From: Rhodocollybia butyracea
Lineage: Eukaryota > Basidiomycota > Agaricomycetes > Agaricales > Omphalotaceae
DNA: 64,000 nt
Direction of reading: 5' to 3'
NCBI GenBank assembly: GCA_015501585.1
Contig: JADNRY010000184.1
Span: forward strand, 1-64,000
Shown here: positions 30,540 through 42,533 of the stretch, piece after piece
Layout of the letters: each line of letters begins with the position of its first letter
Numbering within the stretch: position 1 is the first letter of the stretch
Position numbers and translations under genes: made by a program
Notes under the pieces: generated by a model
Seen by the model: only the letters and a program-made list of their open reading frames with translations
Databases searched by the model: none
What the model was told of the DNA's origin: nothing

Positions 30540-32690
30540 ACTTGATTGAGATCTTGGGGGAATGCCGGATACTAGGAGAGAGGAGGGGATCATTGGGATG
30601 GGAATGGGGACGGGACGGGTATATCCGTTCTGCTATCATGAGGCTCGTATGTATACATCGGCTCATCATAGTCTCTCTAAACGTTCAATACTTTACCCGC
30701 AAAACGCGGTTTCAATATAAGGGCTCCTGAACACAAGTTCTGTTAGTAGTTATGTACTATCTCCTGTACTTAATCTGCTATCGGCTAGCACCAAGTAGCT
30801 CTTATATAACCCTCCCCGCTGCATCGTCACCACGTAGTACAGACCTGTGGTTGCACCTCAGTGCTGCATCTGGGATTGATACTATATCATAGGTCTTGCC
30901 TCTCTAAGAAAGGCAGAGATGATGTATTGTGGTTCGTGACTCATTGTTGTCGGGATATGTTGGGGATAGGAGGAGGTGGGATAGGAGTGGATGGGAGGGG
31001 ACGATGGGAGAGATGGGATGAGGGGGAGATGGGAATATACCCATTGATCCGATCCAAATCCGCGCTGCTGTGCTGCTATAGAGTACACGCCTATGTTTCT
31101 GCGCATGCATCAATTCATACAGCTCATACAACGCCTAGTCTCTTAGATTGATAATCTCATAGGTCCCAAAGTGCCAAACACCGAAACAGAAGGATACAAG
31201 ACGTGATGGAGGTGATCTTGTTCCCGCAGGAAACACGAAGGGTTTCAACTTCAGGTCTCAATAGGTTTAGTACTGTTTGCAGTTTACAGTTTAGTACAGT
31301 TTCGCAGTGCGATTCTATTCTACGCCCTACCTTCAACAAAACTTTTGATTTCCTTTGAAGTACGGATAAACACCTCGGGCTAAACGGATGGAACGTTCTG
31401 GTTGCAGTGAAACACCGGAACAACTTGAACGCTGGAACGCTGGAACGTGGAAAACAGGGAGCATTGAGGAGCATCATTGAGTGAGCACCGAGTGAGCATC
31501 GTCATTAGCACTCATGATGATGAATACAGGGAGGAATGGAGATGATTGGATACGAGATGATTGGATACCTATATGATTGGATACCTATATGATGGAGATG
31601 GTGAGGATACGAGATCAGTCAGTTTAGCAGATATCTCAAAGGGCGCTCAAATGATATACATCTATATGTACGAAGAATCAAGATGTGTCGATACGTGTCG
31701 ATGTGTATCAGATATGGGCGGAAAGAGTATCGGTATCAAAGACCACCGACTATACATCTCACAAGAGTTGCTAGCTCATACGCGATATAATGACAGATAA
31801 TCCGTTGTTCGTTGTTTTGTATGGTGAGTTGGCGAGAAATACAGGTGATAACTATACTTTACTGACTAGTAGTACAAGGAAGTGACGCGTAACCGGTAAC
31901 CCTTGAAGCGAGAGAAATGAAGAAAGAGAAAAAAGAGGAGCGAGGAAGAGGGAGGAAAGATGAACGACGAATTGTGTGCATTTGCTTGTACGTATGGGTG
32001 GATGGATGTATCATGGTTCCTAAAGACAAAAAATACAAAGAAAGTCCAGCACACAAACGGACTAGCTTGGAGCTTTGAAGTACACTCGGATCCATGCAAC
32101 GATGGACCGCGGTCTGCCAGCATCCAAGCTGACGACGTTGATGAGAGTGGTGCAGTTACGCACCAAGCTGCATTACAATGCATAAGCTGTATGGTTGCAA
32201 CTTGCATGGCATAATTACCATCGCATATGAACTGCGTATGAATTACTACTCCCATCAGGTACAGCAAGTAAAGCACTTTCGCAGGTTGCACGAGGCTGGG
32301 AGTGAAAGTGGATGACAAGATAGGTGGTCGAAGGTCGAAGCAGGAACAGACGACTTGAAATAAGTTATTCCGAAAGGGTGTCCAACGAAAACGCCCAGTG
32401 CGGGAAGCCCATCGAGCGCCACAATCCACCATCTCCCGACCCTGCGCACTCGCGACACTCGCATACGCCTGCGGCGCACCATGACTCAGACTCTCCCCGG
32501 AACAACGACACACTCAGCGCATCCGCAGCTGTGCTATCCAACATCACCATGTCATTCTCCTTGGGCAACGAGCCGCCTGCTATGGCGTGCTCCAGATCAT
32601 CCATAGTTCGAACGTTCAATCCAGGTTTTGTAGTACGGCGAGATCACTCCCTCTGTCGAAAGTTTGGCAAGTATGTGGCTTTGAGGTAAC
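30540..32690. repeat. Duplicated block, copy 1
   Basis: Diverged duplicate of 38390-40610 in the same orientation. Shared order: a GGGATGGG-rich purine stretch, TTCCCGC...AAAACTTTTGATT, GGAACGCTGGAACG, GAGCATTGAGGAGCATCATTG, CTCATGATGATG, the tail ACTAGTAGTACAA, GACGACGTTGATGAGAGTGG and the gene fragment GAGAATGAC (minus). At the right end a minus frame (32365-32619, MDDLEHAIAGG...) is the counterpart of the fragment at 40238-40610. Confidence 0.75.
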
Positions 32691-33095
32691 AGAGCTGAAC
32701 TAAAAGCGTTGAGACAGTAGAGACACCGCGCAATTCATATAGGATAGAGAGAGCTGGAGAACAAATGAGCCAGTCACTTCATGGAGATAATGCTGAAGGT
32801 AAGGATAAGCGCTAAGCCGAAAGAACTTTGATGGCCGATGAAATTATCAAGCGCTCGACCATGACACCAGTTGAAAGACTACCTCCAACCTCTATGCTCA
32901 GCATCAGCCTAAAGTATTGCCAACAACACCTATGGATAATAACTAGCACCTATCAGCACATTAACTGATCTAACACTGTAACCGTCGCCCGATGGCATCC
33001 AGTGATTCGTGTCTTGTTTGAGTCCAACAACGCTGAACAGCATGACTTTTTTTTTCTTTTTTCAACGGTGTGTTCCCAATTCATCCGGTGGACTC

Positions 33096-33494
33096 ATGGC
33101 GTACGCAATCAAGCTCACCATCCGCCTCTCTCAAAGGCCAACTTCTTCTCCAGACATATCCACCATCTCCTCATCGACATCTTCAGCTCTCAAAATACCT
33201 CTGCCTTCAGCGCCAGCCTCAAGCTTCATTGATCTTCATCACCCGTTCTCGGAGCAGCAGCAACAGCCGCTGGTGACTATGAGTATTGAGTGGGACGAGG
33301 TGAAGCAGAAGGTGATGTTAAGTGAGTAGAAAGGCATGGATTCGTTTACACTCCTTTGCTTAACTTTAACTCATAATTTCTTTTTTTTTTGAGTCTCGAC
33401 AAGCAAAGAACTCGAAGAAATGATATATCAACTCTACAGAAAGTTATCTGCTCTAGTCGACGAAGCTTGGAAGAAGCGCGACATGGTCCACTGA
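33096..33494 (+). CDS. Small two-exon hypothetical protein (108 aa)
   Basis: Exon 1 33096-33321, intron 33322-33393 (GTGAGT ... GAG), exon 2 33394-33494 gives an uninterrupted 108-residue protein. The N-terminus is Ser/Pro-rich; residues about 60-105 (SIEWDEVKQKVML ... KELEEMIYQLYRKLSALVDEAWKKRD) would form helices. Preceded by a long T-run. Not recognised. The start is the first ATG that keeps the frame through the intron. No regulatory motif was identified. Confidence 0.4.
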
Positions 33495-34795
33495 AGATCA
33501 ATATTTCAATATCCAATGTCCGAGCAGACGATGGCGGTGCATCTTAACGAAATGATGTACACTCTCCTCCTCAACGTCATGTTCTTTCCAGGGATGTTGC
33601 GCACGATCCTCGATATGGGAGGTTTATAAGGACACGACACGACACGGTCTCATGATTTGATCGTTTAACCATGAACATATACTATGTATCCTCTCTGGAT
33701 CTGAGTCTCGATCTTCTACAGGTTCTTCTCAACGCAATACGTATACCATTACCACTACCACTACCCGTTGTGATCTCACCGCCCCATGTTGGGATATCCT
33801 TTCGTCTCTTCCTCTTTTGGACCGGCTTGTCAGCAGAGTATCGCCCGCTGTCTTCCAAGGATGTACTGATACTCGATTTATTCAGATATAGTCATCGATC
33901 GTCCAACCGAAAATCCACTAACCAGCCCATCCGTCCACGGGAATAACGATGCGAGTAGATGTCATTGATGTCAGATGCTTGTACTGGGAGTCCATTTCGT
34001 CCGCTGCTTCGGCGCTTTCTGGATCGAGCTCTGCGGCTTCCATGACAGTGACTGTCTGGTCGCCGTCTCTTATCGTTCCTCTTTAGTGGATTGAGATGTC
34101 GGGCTGGAGCGCCGTTCATTCGCGGTATCTGTGGATACCGGAGTACTCGTTGGATAGACCCGTAGAGTTTTCGGGGCTTCCTTGATGGTGAACGGGATGA
34201 ATGGTATCGTGCGTTGCCCTCCCAGGGTAGAGTTTCTTCTCGCTAGTGGGCCGAGACATCAAGCTGGAACGAATCTTCTAGCTCTTTGTCTGCGCAATTG
34301 GTGAATTCAAGAACAGCCAGTCGTTGAATGGTACCCTGTAGCTCAAACGATTTTGACGTTGCCGGAAGGCATCCGGATATCTTATCCGAGTACATATACG
34401 CTCGTCTTATCATTATCAATGATATATTCCTTTCATGCCATGATTCCGTTGTTGACAGCGCATTTGTCTGATGAAGCCTCTCTTCGCCACCGCAACCCCA
34501 ATGCTTCTACAAGACAACAGATCGGATCCAAGAGGCTCTCCATGAAACATCATGTCCCAGCTCTCCTAGCTCTGCGAATATAGGTATAGTAGGATAGTTT
34601 TGAGTGCCAGGTGGCGATATCGTAGGTCCATTAGCGTTAAATTCAAATTATAATCTCTGCTCAGACAGGTGGGTTCCCCGCCGTCGCAAGGCTCGGATTC
34701 TTCCGCCGATTCCGTTCCTCGCAAGTCTTGGTTTTGGGGGTCATGGACGTTTACGCACAAAGCCCGAGAGAATCATTTGGTCTGTCAGACATACT
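33495..34795. other. Gene-poor region
   Basis: A minus-strand open stretch at 33892-34119 (Arg/Lys-rich, 75 codons) and several plus-strand ones lack recognisable motifs or clear splice sites. Confidence 0.3.
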
Positions 34796-35135
34796 CGATC
34801 AGGTGCTGGCCTCCTACTATCCACAGAACTTCTACGGTATCAGTCTTTCCTATACGTATCGCTTGTAGACTAGCAAAACAAGTTAGCATGTCCCGAGAGG
34901 TAGGCCTGACCGATGACATACCCATCTTTGAAATGAATCGATAATATCTTGTGTCTCAAGAGTCATTAGGTCTGTTGCAACCAGATCAGGTGTTCGCTGG
35001 CGCCTCCCATCCACAGAGGTATCAGTCTGTCATATACGTATCGCTTGTACGTATCTTGCAGTACACCCCTCGGACCGATGACACACCCATTTGTGAAATG
35101 AAAAGATACTATCTTGTGTCTTGCATAGCATTCAT
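34796..35135 (+). repeat. Imperfect tandem duplication (~187-bp period)
   Basis: GATCAGGTG..GCC-TCC, TATCAGTCT, TATACGTATCGCTTGTA, GACCGATGACA-ACCCAT and ATCTTGTGTCT recur in the same order at about 34796-34960 and 34982-35135. Confidence 0.6.
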
Positions 35136-35550
35136 ATCTCGCTAGACATCAATAATGTACCGTGGCTCTGTCCAAGTCAGCGTTGTGCGACCTCATGTAG
35201 AGAGCTCAAGCGCTCAGAGTTGGTATGCATGCTCAGACGTGAATGTGCATGGACCATGCGGCGGCAAATAATCGTTTCAAATCCTACTAACAATTCGTAA
35301 TTCGCAACGGGGATCTTGTACTTACATCTGCAGACAAGGCAAGAAGTGAACAGAACTTGTTCCAAAACGTGTTTTTCATAAGAGTCTACACAAAACAAGT
35401 AGCGAATAGAAATAAATATTTCTTCCATGCGGAAATTATACCATTTTCGGAAGGAAGTGGATTTCTTGGCATGAAAAACACTGTTCCAAACAGCTTTACT
35501 TAAAACCCCTCCCTCTCGCCCTCACTCTTCACCTTAAGCTCCTCTCAAAT

Positions 35551-36910
35551 GTCATCTTCAAACACCGACTTGCCCTCGTGCGTTTTCCCCGGCTATTACT
35601 GCGCCATCTACTCATCATTTAATGCTTCACCAGTAACAATGAAATCACGGCCAAGGTCGCGCTCTCCTCGTATGTTGTCGTCCCCCGCGCCTTCTCATAT
35701 TCATAGTTAACTGTTTCACTGGCAGTGACAACGCAGAGACCGAGGAGGCCGATTTGCAGCAGGTTGCCACCCTCGTAAAGGCGCACAAGGACCTCAGAGC
35801 GTCAGTTGCTTCATACGAAGCGATGTTCAAAGCGGTCACGAAAAATAGAAAGTCGCGCGATGCCTTCATGAAAGCCATGATGGATGACATAAAATTGCAT
35901 GGCTTTGTTCTATTGTATATTTCATGAGCACTCCTCATTGTCTATTTCCGTGTAGGTCCCCATCCATGGTTGCCGACCTCCCTAAGGCGATTAATATCAC
36001 TAGGTACGTTGTGTCGCTCTTGCCAGAAGGCTTGGACATTATGTTATTAATCCTCGATGCCAGTGACTACATCAAGGCCGCTGGGAATGCACCGTCGTAT
36101 GTTGTTCCGATGGACCTCTCACATCCCCTTTCATGACCTTCACCAGTGGCATCGAAAAAGATCTCACTCCACCACTCGGCACCAGGGGGTTCACAAAGTA
36201 AACGCTCTCCCTGTGTTTACATTACTGAATGTTGAATAATTTACAGCCAAGTTTACCAAATTCCCGGCACGAATTGGGTTGTGGATGTATATGCCTACCG
36301 TCATGCCAATTCAAGAGATGTCACTGTGATAGTATTACATTCGGGTTCCCTCTTCACACACAGTCCATACGCCGGAGCCATCTTCATAGCATGGCCTAAT
36401 CTAGCAATACCATACAAGTCCCACCATCCGGCGACATACGATTCTGAAGTAGGAGATAACAGATACTCTTGTATGTTCATTATTTGCGTTACATGAAACA
36501 CATCATGTTCACCAATCTTCAGACCACATTGAATACGCGCACAATATCAACATGATAGGACCTGATGGGAAGAATCCTATTGTCTTCAGAGCCATATATA
36601 AGGAAACATTTACTACCCGGTACTTGGAAACCAGGACAAAGAACCCGATTACGTGGAGTTTGTGCACGTAAGTTTAACGCCTTGACTTGGGTCATCATTG
36701 TTTTCAATGTCACGCTGATAACCGTGAAGATGGGCTCCGGCCAAATTTATGGGATGTCCGTCTTCAATACTTCATTCGACGTTGGCTCTTCGATGTATAT
36801 TAGTGAGTTCTTTCCTATTTATGACCATAGAGCGATTAATTGAGTCTATTTTAGGCTTTATACAGTATTACACATCTCAAATCGGAGGGGCCGTATACAT
36901 CACGGTCTAG
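35551..36910 (+). CDS. Multi-exon hypothetical gene
   Basis: ATG at 35551 with about eight short exons and introns of 45-60 nt. The joined frame reads MSSSNTDLPS, then a helical Ala/Lys-rich part (EEADLQQVATLVKAHKDLRAS), then IKAAGNAPS, a domain with QVYQIPGTNWVVDVYAY and NSRDVTVIVLH (36240-36330), HPATYDSEVGDNRYS, and DGKNPIVFRAIY (36560-36600), with a final exon ending at about 36910. Intron phases agree through the first six junctions (using GT..AG), which supports the model; the junction near 35905 and the one near 36720 are unresolved. A broken paralogue follows at 37246. No known domain recognised. Confidence 0.45.
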
Positions 36911-37245
36911 ATTGTAGGATGTGGCCAGGGCTTACCACCCCCTACAACGTTTCTCTCTTCTATGTCCTGTAGTCCCCAAGAGGTTGTAAAACTATGTAAG
37001 TATTCTCATAAATAGACAGGGTATTGTGAGACCAGTTCAAATCAGTTATCCTCAGTTATACACGCAAGTGTAATTGACTCGATACCAATAAATAACTACA
37101 ACACTGGCAAGACCAATTATCAGTTATCTATGTATACTATGATTGTGAGTATGTTGGTCTTAAAAAAAATAGAGCCAGCACCCTCACTGGTCCATGGCTT
37201 GGTCCATGGTCACCGAGGTCACCGACGCAGTCTAACTTACCATGT

Positions 37246-37860
37246 ATGAAGTTTTGTCATGCCTTTCACATTATCTACCTGGGCCTTAGTATCTTGCTTA
37301 GTATTATCCATGCTAGTGAACATGTCAAAGCCGCTGGGGGCAAGTATGTGGCTCACATAGTTCTATCGCATTCGTTCTCATGTCCCGTTGAGAAACTACT
37401 CACTCGGAGACTCCATCCGGTACCAAGAGCTTCACAAAGTAGATGTTTTCAATGTCTTATAGCTTTGGATTGCAGAACGCCAAGTCAAACGATGTTACCG
37501 TGATCGAAATGCATAATTCGGGTTCCTCCTCGTAGAACCTCCCTTTTCCATAATAAGATTTTTGCTTGTGAGTCCTTCAAAAATGAGTCGTATACTTGTA
37601 GAGACATTTATTGTGCCCCAACTTTTTTTTCTTTTTTTAACCGCCTTCCACAATCTTGTACTTTGCCATAGAAGTGAGTTCAATACGTCAACTGGGTCAT
37701 TCTTGTGTTCATCGCTGGTACATTGATAACTGCAAGGCTTCCTATGCGAATTCATGAGATGTACATCCTCAATGCTTCGTTCGAATTCGACACATCTATC
37801 TTTGTTGAATTTCCTACTCAAGGTACCACCATTGAATAGTTAATTCTCTTTGTAGTTTTT
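37246..37860 (+). pseudogene. Decayed paralogue of the 35551 gene
   Basis: Blocks match the gene at 35551-36910 in order: GTGAACATGTCAAAGCCGCTGG (cf. 36060), ACGCCAAGTCAAACGATG with ATTCGGGTTCC (cf. 36305), AAGTTCAATACGTCAACTGGGTCATTCTTG (cf. 36670) and CTTCGTTCGAATTCGAC (cf. 36770). The frame is not continuous. A tandem duplicate, one copy decayed. Confidence 0.55.
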
Positions 37861-38389
37861 GATCAATGCGGACCTCTGGGGAAGATAAAAGTCCTGAGGC
37901 TGTAACTCGTGTATCTGTAAGATCTTCCCACTGACCACTGACCAGTAAAAATATCTTGCTACTTATCACGACAGTTCCATACATTCAATGCTATCCCTTT
38001 CTTTCAAGTTGTAGATCCAGATCTCACGCGTACTCCCCAATACTCCCCCCACTCGAGTCAAAGTGGCACAAATCAGAAAATTAATCGGTCCACTCTGAAA
38101 CAGAGCCTACGTGTAGCGAGTATGGTGACTGGGCCGTGGCTTCATGAGAACGTCGAGAGTCAATAAAATATCAGTGGGGACGCGCCGTGGCACTCACATA
38201 GGAATAGAGACCCGCCGAAGCCGCCAAAGGAAAATGAGGATGCTAGATACGATGTCTTTACAATCGGCTAGCGCCACCTAAGTCCCTGAACCCTCAAGGA
38301 CCCTCTCTGCTGCACGTTGCGCGTTAGCCGTGCCATTGTACTCGACCCAACGAGTCCCAGTCACGGGGTCTTACAGGCAATACCGGGGA

Positions 38390-40610
38390 GGGGATCGGTG
38401 AGGTAGAGGTACTAATCGAAAGTACCTTAGTCTTTATGTCATCCCCTCCCTCTATAGGATAAGGCAAGGATCACGCAGGGATCGCGCATCATGCATCAAT
38501 TTTGATTCGTGGTTCATCATCGTTGGGAAGGCAATGGGAAGGGCTAGGAGCAGATGGGATGGGATCATGGGATGGGCTAGGAGGAGATGAGCTAGGAAGG
38601 GATAGGAGGGGATGAGCATACCCGTCGACCCGTCGATCCGATCCGAGTCCGTGTTGAGTCTGCTGTGCTACCATAGAGTGTACAGCTTGGTATACGCCGA
38701 CTCCTTAAACACCGACTTACACACCTCCTTTACACCTTCTTATTCAACTCGTACAATCCGCAAGCTCATCGACATCCTTCGTTTCTCGTAGTCTCCTATA
38801 CCAAATACCAAATCATAAGTAGTAGTGATCTTATTCCCGCTTGAAGAAAACGCGATGAGTTTCAACTGTGGGTCTCAATAAGTTTAGTGCAGTTTCGTCT
38901 ATAGTACAGTTTACTAGTTACGATTCTATCCGATTCTATTCTATTCTGCGCTCGACAAAACTTTTGATTGCCTTTGAAGCGCGGGTAACTCAATGCCCTC
39001 GGGCTAGGGGATGAAACGTCTCATTTTGTTGCAGTGGAGCACTTGAACCATTGGAACGCTGGAACGTTCAGGGCGTTAGGTTGGAACAAGGAGCATTGAG
39101 GAGCATCATTGAGTGAACATTGTCATTAGTACTCATGATGATGCATACGCGGGAAATACACGGGTGAATCCATGGATGATGGGTGGAGATGATGGGATAC
39201 TTAGATGATTGTGGATGATTGAATACCTATGATGGGGATGGTGAGGATACGAGATCCCAAGGCTGATCCAGTATATGTAGAAGATATCTAAAAGGGCGCT
39301 TGAATGATATGGATGTATGATGTACGAAGATGTGTGATGTACGAAGAATCAAGATGTGTCGATATGTGTCGATATGTATCAGATATATGGAAAGAGTTCA
39401 TATCGGTATCGAAAGACCACGGACTCATCTCACAAGAGCTGCTTGTAGGAGCACACGCGATATAACGAAAAAGAAAATCCGTTATTCGTATCGTGAGTTG
39501 GTAAGAAATACAGGTGATACCTAGACTATACTTAACGACTAGTAGTACAACAGAGAAGTAACGCGGTACCCTTGAAGAGAGAGAAAAGAAGAAAGCGAAA
39601 AGAAGAACGAGGGAGGGGAACGATGAGTTGTGTGCATCTGAATGTACGTACGTGTGGAAACAAATGAGATAAGACAAAAAGAAACAAAAGAGTCCGCCAC
39701 ACAAGCGGGACTAGCTTGTAGCTTGAGGGTAAGCTCGGGCCCATGCAACGATGGACCACAGTCTGCCAGCGTCCAAAAAACACAAGCCGACGACGTTGAT
39801 GAGAGTGGTGCAGTTACGCACCACCGTAAGGATTACAACGAATATGCATCACATGCATAAGCTGTATGTGAAGCGCAGCTGTATGGTGAGCGTTTTTGAA
39901 TGAGGTCGGTTACCTCGGCGTCTTCGAATGTCACTTCCGTTTCGGTGCGGCGCCTACTGCGAGTTGTCATGCCATCTCCTCGGTGTCTCCTCGTTACTTG
40001 TCACCTTGTTAGCGGTTGCAGATACGCTCACCATCGAACCAGTCGCACATGAATTTGCGTATGAAAGGAATTACCACTCCAGTCAAGTACGGCAAGCGAA
40101 GCACTTTCGCAGGCAACACGAGGCTGAGAATGGTAGATGATAAGGTAGGTTGGCGAAGATCGAAGGGGAAAGAGACGACTTGAAATAAGTTATTCCAAAA
40201 GATGTGTGTCCACCGAAACCGTCCAGTACGCGAAGCCCATCAAGCGCGACAATCCACCATCTCCCAAATCTCGTTCGGCACCCGGATATCCCTGCGGCAC
40301 AGAGCCACTCTCCCTATCCTGCGGGACAACCACCCAATAATGCACGACACACTCAACGCAGCTGCAACCGCGCTATCCGAGATCACTACGTCATTCTCCT
40401 CGGGCTGCGCAGCAATGATCCACTCGAGCTCTTTTGTCGCGGACATGATGGAGAAAGCGAGCTTCGGGCCCATTGGCATAAGGAGGATGGGGTGGCCCTC
40501 GGGCGATGATGGCCATGTTGTACAGGTCGGGTTCCTGTTTGGAACGAGGGAAGACAGGGCAGCCTGGGACTCGGAGAGGGTGACGAGAAGCGGTAGGTTG
40601 CTGTGTTAGT
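38390..40610. repeat. Duplicated block, copy 2
   Basis: Counterpart of 30540-32690, about 7.8 kb away in direct orientation, with clear indels and substitutions between the copies, so the event is old. The intervening DNA (32691-38389) is not duplicated. Confidence 0.75.
40238..40610 (-). pseudogene. C-terminal fragment of an unrecognised gene (in the duplicated block)
   Basis: Minus frame LPLLVTLSESQAALSSL, then PTCTTWPSSPEGHPILLM, LAFSIMSATKELEWIIA, EENDVVISDSAV, ending RVPNEIWEMVDCRA at 40240. It reads like genuine coding sequence (codon use, conserved block in the other copy at 32365-32619), but an in-frame TAA lies at about 40605 and no N-terminal exon could be joined. The related exon-like piece SRFYEFLTVISQIYGVKTFEDVEG at 40930-40990 may belong to the same gene. 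Confidence 0.4.
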
Positions 40611-41681
40611 GCTGGAGGTGTTGTGCGAGTTGTTGTGCGAGGCGAGGACGTGAGTCTGGAAATAGCAACAGCTTCGGTAACTGCAGCGATGGAATACTAT
40701 CTGCGAGGTTCAACATGCATCATGTTCAAACATGACTCTGTCCGAGGAAGAGAAATCATTCTTGTTCTGGCTGTTTTTGCGATACGAGTGCTGGGGCGCG
40801 AGAGTAAGCTACAAGAACAGCAAAACGATGCAGTGCGCTTCTTGCCGTGAATATTAAAGTGGAGGCGAATTGGAAAACGACGTACCTGCAGCGTTCAAGT
40901 TGGCAAACCCTCCACGTCCTCGAATGTCTTAACACCATAAATCTGGGAGATCACAGTCAGGAATTCATAAAACCGGCTCGCCTCGTGGCCTGCAAATAAA
41001 TTAGAGAAAAGAAAAACACAGCAGAAAGGAAGAGACGTACCTCATCAGGCAACAACCAGCATCCCAGAGCGTTAACGGTGCTGTGAGGTGACTGTGAGGG
41101 TGAACCAGTACGATAACGATTGGCCCGAAAACTAAAACTAGCGGGTCACATGGTTTTGTCCCGGCGGGCCGTTCCGTCGCTTCGCATTATGTTGCACGCT
41201 GTTGCACGTCGTTACACGTCGAATGCTTGGATAGACGTGTTTATGTATCAAAATAACATGAAGATAGATCCCGAGGGTATCTCTTCAATGTAGTCAGTAC
41301 TATGCTAACAATAAATGAGCTTTTTCCTTGCTAATTATGTTTATTTACCTTCCTTCCATCGAGGATTATGGTCAATGTGCAGTCAAAGCCTCTCGAAGGC
41401 CAGTTTTTGCAGTACTAGTAGTTGTGAGATATATGGTAGACGATCCGGCGTTGCGGGTGGAAGCGTTTCCGCAGGGGGAGGGCCTAGCGGGGTGCGTTGG
41501 CTGCTATATTAATAGATAATAGATAGATTTACCCCGGTGGGGTCCTACAAGGGAGCACCCTGCCCCACGCAGCCACGCTACGGTGGGCTCGACCCGCGAA
41601 GAGGGCAGCGTGCCACGGGGAAAGAGAGACATAAATATTTGGATGTAAATACAGTGCTTTAATTACTCCCGCTTGCTTGTC
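40611..41681. other. Gene-poor region
   Basis: Apart from the possible upstream exon at 40930-40990 no feature recognised. The stretch 41155-41225 has three close GTTGCACG/GTTACACG words. Confidence 0.3.
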
Positions 41682-41937
41682 TGTGTATCATATGTTCAGC
41701 GAGGAACGTGTATCAACCACGGGCTGAAAGAAGGACAAATAACCGGCCCAAGTTATCGACCCATCCACGCGTAGAACGAATCCGACTAGAGCTGATTGCG
41801 ATGTTTGTATGTGTATCGTATGTTCAGCGAGGAACGTGTATCAACCATGGGCTGAAAGAAGGACAAATAACCGGCCCAAGTTATCGACCCATCCACGCGT
41901 AGAACGAATCCGACTAGAGCTGATTGCGATGTTTTCA
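41682..41937 (+). repeat. Two-copy tandem repeat, 128-bp unit
   Basis: TGTGTATCATATGTTCAGC at 41682 and TGTGTATCGTATGTTCAGC at 41810 start two units that are almost identical for 128 bp (ending GATTGCGATGTTT). A recent tandem duplication without coding content. Confidence 0.9.
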
Positions 41938-42533
41938 TGGCGGTAAAACGGCTACAGTAAAGATGTATTGCAAAAGTTGAAAAGCAATTCTTGAGAACTG
42001 AAGAGAAAAGGGATCAAAGAGATCAGAGTCCAGTGTAAGAACGAACGTATATGCATTACCACGTACCGCGCGTGCCTTCAAACAGACGGCCGAATGCTAT
42101 CTTATTGATTTCCGTACAACTCACATTGACTCCTTTCGCGCTCGATATCCTCCACGACCAAGCGCATATGTGTATAGAAAGCAGGTCAGTGATGATCGAT
42201 GATCGATTACGATAAGGTCGATAAAATGGATTTAGTCGGAAGAATAATGCTGGGGAAGTGTCCGGGAACTCCTTGAGTCAGTACAGACAGCCTGAGCTAG
42301 AATTAGAGCCGAACAGGGTTGCTGCTTTGACTTGCGCTTGAACGGGATTGACCGGAACGTCGAACAAGAAGCGTTTATCGAGCGCTAATCGGATACAACG
42401 CATAACCGCCGATCTTGATGCTCTTCACCACATGATGCATGTCCAACCTGCCCTTAAGCTAATTGAAGGAGGTACGATACGTGACAGGTCCATCTTCTAC
42501 CGCAACCACTATCATTGCCAAATTCAAACCAGA

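Noticed and set aside
31561..32213. Open frames in the duplicated block
   Set aside because: Not conserved in the second copy at 39.2-39.9 kb, so probably non-coding.
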